Of a DNA stretch of 10,041 nucleotides, positions 6,734 through 10,041 are shown one piece after another. The stretch is from DSQQ01 sp964443075. GTDB taxonomy: Bacteria > Chloroflexota > Anaerolineae > 4572-78 > J111. How positions within the stretch are numbered: position 1 is the first letter of the stretch; each line of letters opens with the position of its first letter. Both the position numbers and the translations under genes were made by a program. Under the pieces are notes generated by a model. The model had not been told where the DNA came from. It saw only the letters and a list, made by a program, of their open reading frames with translations, and did not search any database. Location of the stretch: positions 1 through 10,041 of the forward strand of contig CAYUCB010000278.1 of assembly GCA_964443075.1 (NCBI GenBank), read 5' to 3'.

Positions 6734-8259
6734 TGTTTGGATTAGGCGTTCTCAAGGGTCTGGGCATTACGCTCAAGCATTTTGTTGATAGTTATGTGGA
6801 TGATTTTAAGTATATGTACACGCCGGGCCGGACTCGCACCGGGGCGGCCATGTCGGCCCGGCAGGGGCCAGAAGCCCGGGGGATGTTTACGATAGAATAC
6901 CCCGAAGTTAAACTGAAAACGCCGGAAAACTTTCGCTTTTTGCCCTTTTTGGTGACAGATTATGAGGTGCTTAAGGATAGCCCAGACTATGACTGGGCTA
7001 AAGCCAAAGATGCTAACCGCTGCACCAGTTGCGGCATTTGCGCCAAGGTTTGCCCGCCCCAATGCATCTGGATTGTCCGTACCGATGACCCTAAAACCGG
7101 CAAGCCCACCCCACAGCCGGCTGAGTTTTACATTGACACCGACATCTGCATGAACTGCGGCTACTGCGCCGAGTTTTGCCCGTTTGACGCCATCAAAATG
7201 GATCACGATTATGAATTGGCCGATTTTGAACGGGACCACGGCCACGTGCATGACCTGGAGCGGTTGTTAAAGCCGACCAGCTATTATGCTTCCATCCGGC
7301 CCACCTGGAACGCCAAAGAAGAAGCCGCCCGCCGGGCCGCCGAAGAAGGAAAAGAGCGCAAAGCCGCCGAAAAAGCCGCCGTTGCGGCCGCCGCCAAAAC
7401 TGCCGCGGCTCCGCCGCCTGCCCCGGCGGCAACCGCCGTCGAGGCCGCTGCTCCTGCTCCTGCCGCTCCTGCTGAAACCGGGGATAAACCCGCGCCCGCC
7501 AAGCGCAGTCCCGAAGAAATCAAGGCCCAACGTGAGGCCATGTTAGCCAAAAAACAGCAGCGTCAAGCCGAAGGCGGCGAAACGCCCTCGGCTGAATCGG
7601 CGGCTCCGGTAGCAATGGTAGCCGCCAGCGAGGCGGTTGAGGCCAAACCGAAACGCAGTCCCGAAGAAATTAAGGCCCAGCGTGAAGCGATGATGGCACA
7701 ACGGGCCGCTCGCGCCGCCGGGGTTGAACCGGAAGCCGCGGCGGCGGAGGCGGTGGTGGCCCCTGTGGCGGCGGCAGGGATTGTGGCTGTGGCAGCGGCT
7801 GTCCAGGCCGAACCCGCGGCACCGGTCGTTGAAGAATCCACGCCGGTGGCTGAAGTTGTTGTACCGGCAGTTGAAGAATCTGCACCGTTGACTGAAGCTG
7901 TCGAGCCAATAATTGCCCCGGCAGAAGAAGTTGAAGCCTCTGTGCCCGCGCTTGAGGCTTCTACAGCGGCTCACCTGGCAGCGGCGACGACTGCCCCGGC
8001 GGTCCCGGATGATTTACAAGTGATTGAGGGGATTGGTCCTAAAATAGCGGCTCTCCTGCAATCAAAAGGAATTACGACGTTGGCTCAACTGGCCGCCAGC
8101 GAAGCGAGTCAACTGGAACAGATATTGGTAGAAGCCAACCTGCGCCGTCTGTCCAACCCGGCGACCTGGCCGGAGCAGGCCAAACTGGCCGCCAGCGGTG
8201 ATTGGGATGGACTTAAAACCCTGCAAGCCAGCCTCAAGGGGGGGCGGCGAGTATCATAG
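6733..8259 (+). CDS. nuoI: NuoI ferredoxin subunit with long Ala/Pro tail and C-terminal helix-hairpin-helix domain
   Basis: The ATG overlaps the last base of the nuoBCD stop (TAATG), and AGGGGAGG (6715-6722) inside nuoD serves as ribosome site, so the two are translationally coupled. The protein has 508 residues. Residues 1-180 are the NuoI core: an N-terminal helix that should lie at the membrane, then two [4Fe-4S] motifs, C97/C100/C103/C107 and C139/C142/C145/C149, each ending in Cys-Pro (clusters N6a and N6b). Residues about 195-425 are low complexity: first charged Ala-Lys-Glu helix, then Ala/Pro/Val/Glu-rich. KRSPEEIKAQREAM is repeated exactly at 257-270 and 307-320. Residues 426-505 form a helix-hairpin-helix domain (VIEGIGPKIAALLQSKGI, then NPATWPEQAKLAASGDWDGL) like COG3743 proteins. 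Ordinary NuoI has about 160-230 residues. The tail's role is unknown; the core call is firm. Confidence 0.93.
   Translation: MFGLGVLKGLGITLKHFVDSYVDDFKYMYTPGRTRTGAAMSARQGPEARGMFTIEYPEVKLKTPENFRFLPFLVTDYEVLKDSPDYDWAKAKDANRCTSCGICAKVCPPQCIWIVRTDDPKTGKPTPQPAEFYIDTDICMNCGYCAEFCPFDAIKMDHDYELADFERDHGHVHDLERLLKPTSYYASIRPTWNAKEEAARRAAEEGKERKAAEKAAVAAAAKTAAAPPPAPAATAVEAAAPAPAAPAETGDKPAPAKRSPEEIKAQREAMLAKKQQRQAEGGETPSAESAAPVAMVAASEAVEAKPKRSPEEIKAQREAMMAQRAARAAGVEPEAAAAEAVVAPVAAAGIVAVAAAVQAEPAAPVVEESTPVAEVVVPAVEESAPLTEAVEPIIAPAEEVEASVPALEASTAAHLAAATTAPAVPDDLQVIEGIGPKIAALLQSKGITTLAQLAASEASQLEQILVEANLRRLSNPATWPEQAKLAASGDWDGLKTLQASLKGGRRVS
7501..7692 (+). repeat. Two exact 14-codon repeats inside the nuoI tail
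   Basis: Bases 7501-7542 and 7651-7692 both encode KRSPEEIKAQREAM, exactly 150 bp apart. The DNA differs only at synonymous positions, so the peptide is being conserved or the duplication is not recent. A looser repeat follows downstream: VVEESTPVAEVV and AVEESAPLTEAV, 14 residues apart. Confidence 0.85.
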
Positions 8260-8304
8260 TTGAGCTCAGTTTGGGGAAATAGGTTAGTCAGTAGAGGGTA
8301 TTTT

Positions 8305-9441
8305 ATGAACTCAAGGGAAAGACTGGGAACTGCCTTAAATCATAAAGAGCCAGACCGTGTTCCGATTGACCTGGGGGGCATTGTTACTGGCATCACCACT
8401 GGCGCTAATAAAGCTCTCAAAGAATACCTGGGCATTGAATCGGACGACCCCGTGGTGGATAGGGTGCAGCAACTGGCCCAACCCAGCGAACAGCTTTTGC
8501 AACAGCTACAGGTTGACACCCGTTATCTCTATCTCAAAGCCTCGCGCGATTGGAAGGATATTGAACTCCCCAATAATAGTTACGAGGACGAATTTGGCCT
8601 ACAGCGCAAGGCCGCCTTTAAGGACGGTTGGCTGCTCTATTACGACTTTATTGACCATCCCCTCAGCCACATTGAAACGGTGGCCGACCTGGCCAAATAC
8701 CATTGGCCTGACCCGCACGACCCGGCCCGGTACGAGGGTATAGAAGCGACCGCCCGCCAGATGTATGAAAAAACCGGCTACGGCATCATTGCCAATGTGA
8801 TTGGCTCAATCTTTGAGTTTTCCTGGTATTTGCGGGGTTATGTTCAATTTTTTGAAGACCTATTGCTCAATCCAGAGTTGGCTGAGGCTCAACTTGAGGC
8901 CATGTTAGAATACCAATCGGTGCTGATGACCGAAGTGCTCACCCGCATTGGGCCTTACGTCTCGGTGGTGATGACCGGGTCAGACCTGGGAACGCAGCAG
9001 GCTCCGGCTATTTCGCCGGAGGTTTATCGGTCTATCATCTGGCCGCGATACCGGAAGTTATGGGATTTAATCCGCAGCCGGACTAACGCCAAAATTTTCT
9101 ACCACTCCTGCGGCAGCATTTACCCGATGATTCCTTATCTCATCGAGGGCGGAATCAATGCCCTGCACCCCATCCAACCCAGGGCCAGCGGTATGGGCGA
9201 CTTTAAACGGCTCAAACGTGAGTTTGGTGATCAGATTACCTTTTGGGGTGGATTTGACCAGCAACATGTATTACCTTTTGGTACACCCGATGACGTACGC
9301 GAGGAAGCAAGAAGATTGTTAGATGCTTTTATGCCGGGCGGTGGCTATGTATTTGCTGCCGGACACAATATCCAGGCCGATGTTTCACCGCAGAACATTA
9401 TGGCCTTGTTTGAAACCGTCCAGGAATACGGACGATATTAA
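8305..9441 (+). CDS. Uroporphyrinogen decarboxylase / corrinoid methyltransferase (MtaA-HemE) family protein
   Basis: The 378-residue protein begins at the ATG at 8305, where AGAGGG lies six bases upstream; the frame stays open from a TTG at 8260, right after the nuoI stop, but that start has no support. MNSRERLGTALNHKEPDRVPIDLGG is the usual N-terminus of the COG0407 family. The later FYHSCGSIYPMIPYLIEGG (H267, C269) holds the His-x-Cys pair used as zinc ligands in the methyltransferase branch, and WGGFDQQHVLPFGTPDDV matches the C-terminal barrel. These enzymes either decarboxylate uroporphyrinogen III or move methyl groups between corrinoid and thiol. The HSCG motif and divergent N-terminus argue against true HemE. 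The substrate is not evident; no corrinoid protein gene is visible nearby. It lies 45 bp after nuoI and 27 bp before the next gene, so it is probably in the same operon. Confidence 0.85.
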   Translation: MNSRERLGTALNHKEPDRVPIDLGGIVTGITTGANKALKEYLGIESDDPVVDRVQQLAQPSEQLLQQLQVDTRYLYLKASRDWKDIELPNNSYEDEFGLQRKAAFKDGWLLYYDFIDHPLSHIETVADLAKYHWPDPHDPARYEGIEATARQMYEKTGYGIIANVIGSIFEFSWYLRGYVQFFEDLLLNPELAEAQLEAMLEYQSVLMTEVLTRIGPYVSVVMTGSDLGTQQAPAISPEVYRSIIWPRYRKLWDLIRSRTNAKIFYHSCGSIYPMIPYLIEGGINALHPIQPRASGMGDFKRLKREFGDQITFWGGFDQQHVLPFGTPDDVREEARRLLDAFMPGGGYVFAAGHNIQADVSPQNIMALFETVQEYGRY

Positions 9442-9468
9442 CACAGTGATTAAGGGGAAAAAATTTAA

Positions 9469-9948
9469 ATGCTGACATCTATTGCAATAATCATCGCCTT
9501 CATGGGTCTGTTTCTGGCCTGGCGGGCTGGGCGCAAGAATAGCGAACTGCAAGAACGGATTGCCCAGGTAAACAGCCGCGTTTACAACCTGCGCCGCGAA
9601 ATGCAAGAGGCCCAGAAAAAAACCGAACAGGAGTTAATGAGCCTGAAATTTCAGGTGCTTAAGGCCCAGGGCGAGTTGAAAGTGACGCCGGAAATGAAGA
9701 TGAACGAGATTGTGGCCGTTCATCCCCAGGCGCAGCAGGTGTTGGCCGGTTTTCATTTGGGCGGCTGTTCGAGCTGCTCGTTTGACCCGCGCCAAAGCCT
9801 GGGCGAAGTGGCTGCCGTAAACGGTCGACCCCTGGAGCCGATTCTGGCGGCGCTTAACACCCTGGTGCTGGAGAGCAGCAATAGCAACGGCCATATGCCC
9901 CCAGAGCGACTGAAGACCCCTAATATTGTACTCGTGGACAATTACTAA
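9469..9948 (+). CDS. Membrane-anchored coiled-coil protein with DUF1858-like CxxC domain
   Basis: The 159-residue protein starts at the ATG at 9469, with AAGGGGA upstream at slightly long spacing. Residues 3-18 (TSIAIIIAFMGLFLAW) are a single N-terminal membrane helix without a clear cleavage site, followed by positive residues that should keep the rest in the cytoplasm. Residues 22-72 are rich in Glu, Gln, Arg and Lys and should form a coiled coil. Residues 73-132 resemble DUF1858: MKMNEIVAVHPQAQQVLAGF, then LGGCSSC (C100, C103) and a closing LN motif. DUF1858 domains occur beside hybrid-cluster, ScdA-like and other redox or metal proteins, where the CxxC may bind metal or cycle redox. It probably ends the nuo operon and may tether or sense something at the membrane near complex I. 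The function is unknown. Confidence 0.75.
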   Translation: MLTSIAIIIAFMGLFLAWRAGRKNSELQERIAQVNSRVYNLRREMQEAQKKTEQELMSLKFQVLKAQGELKVTPEMKMNEIVAVHPQAQQVLAGFHLGGCSSCSFDPRQSLGEVAAVNGRPLEPILAALNTLVLESSNSNGHMPPERLKTPNIVLVDNY

Positions 9949-10008
9949 GAGTCGTCTTAACCGCATATGATTCAGTTGTAACAAATATATAGTGTTCCTA
10001 TTTGATTT

Positions 10009-10040
10009 ATGTAGCGGCCAGCCTTGCGCTGGCCCTATAT
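10009..10040. repeat. REP-like hairpin at the window end
   Basis: GGCCAGC (10016-10022) and GCTGGCC (10028-10034) form a perfect seven-base stem around CTTGC. Flanking bases ATGTAG and CTATAT extend the pairing past one bulged C (10015), with one G-T pair. No T-run follows, so it looks more like a dispersed palindromic repeat than an intrinsic terminator, though it could still protect or end the operon mRNA. It starts 61 bp after the last stop codon. Confidence 0.5.
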
Positions 10041-10041
10041 G

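Noticed and set aside
7193..7974. Several minus-strand and alternate-frame open frames inside the nuoI tail
   Set aside because: They arise from the GC-rich Ala/Pro codons of the tail. Their translations are low-complexity Gly/Arg/Ala or Pro/Gln strings without ribosome sites, while the nuoI frame is continuous and carries recognisable domains at both ends.
8305..9441. Call as HemE, uroporphyrinogen decarboxylase of haem synthesis
   Set aside because: The His-x-Cys zinc-type motif (HSCG) and the N-terminus fit the MtaA/COG0407 branch, and no other haem gene is present.

Overview
The window looks like a stretch of bacterial chromosome, most plausibly from the Chloroflexota (Anaerolineae-like). 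That assignment rests on style: Chloroflexota-type complex I genes, an Ala/Pro-rich tail ending in a helix-hairpin-helix domain, a secreted fungalysin-type protease and moderately GC-rich genes separated by AT-rich spacers. It is an inference without database support. I see no phage, transposase, CRISPR, tRNA or rRNA sequence.

Left part (1-4017, all minus strand). Read in the direction of transcription, it holds a DeoR/ArsR-type winged-helix regulator with a four-cysteine C-terminal cluster (4017-3376), then moaA for molybdenum cofactor synthesis (3160-2180). After a 366-bp spacer comes the N-terminal 604 residues of a secreted M36 metallopeptidase (1813-1), whose C-terminus lies outside the window.

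Centre (4018-4261). This is a compact divergent control region. It has a minus-strand promoter for the regulator, a strong plus-strand promoter (TTGACA, 18 bp, TATAGT), an inverted repeat over the plus promoter's -10 box, AT-rich palindromes, and a leader hairpin just before a strong Shine-Dalgarno sequence.

Right part (4262-9948, all plus strand). Four closely spaced genes probably form one operon. The first is a single 823-residue reading frame joining complex I subunits NuoB, NuoC and NuoD. The second overlaps it by one base and is a NuoI two-[4Fe-4S] ferredoxin, with a tail of about 330 residues ending in a helix-hairpin-helix domain. The third encodes a uroporphyrinogen decarboxylase/corrinoid methyltransferase family protein, and the fourth a small membrane-anchored coiled-coil protein with a DUF1858-like CxxC domain. 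The window ends in a REP-like hairpin.

How the genes may work together: nuoBCD and nuoI supply the quinone-reducing, Fe-S-bearing connecting module of complex I. No nuoA, nuoH, nuoE-G or nuoJ-N is in this operon, so those must lie elsewhere, or the module serves another partner. The divergent regulator carries cysteines of the kind that bind an Fe-S cluster in SufR-like proteins, so control of an Fe-S-rich operon by cluster status is an attractive but unproven idea. The most unusual features are the B-C-D fusion and the NuoI tail.
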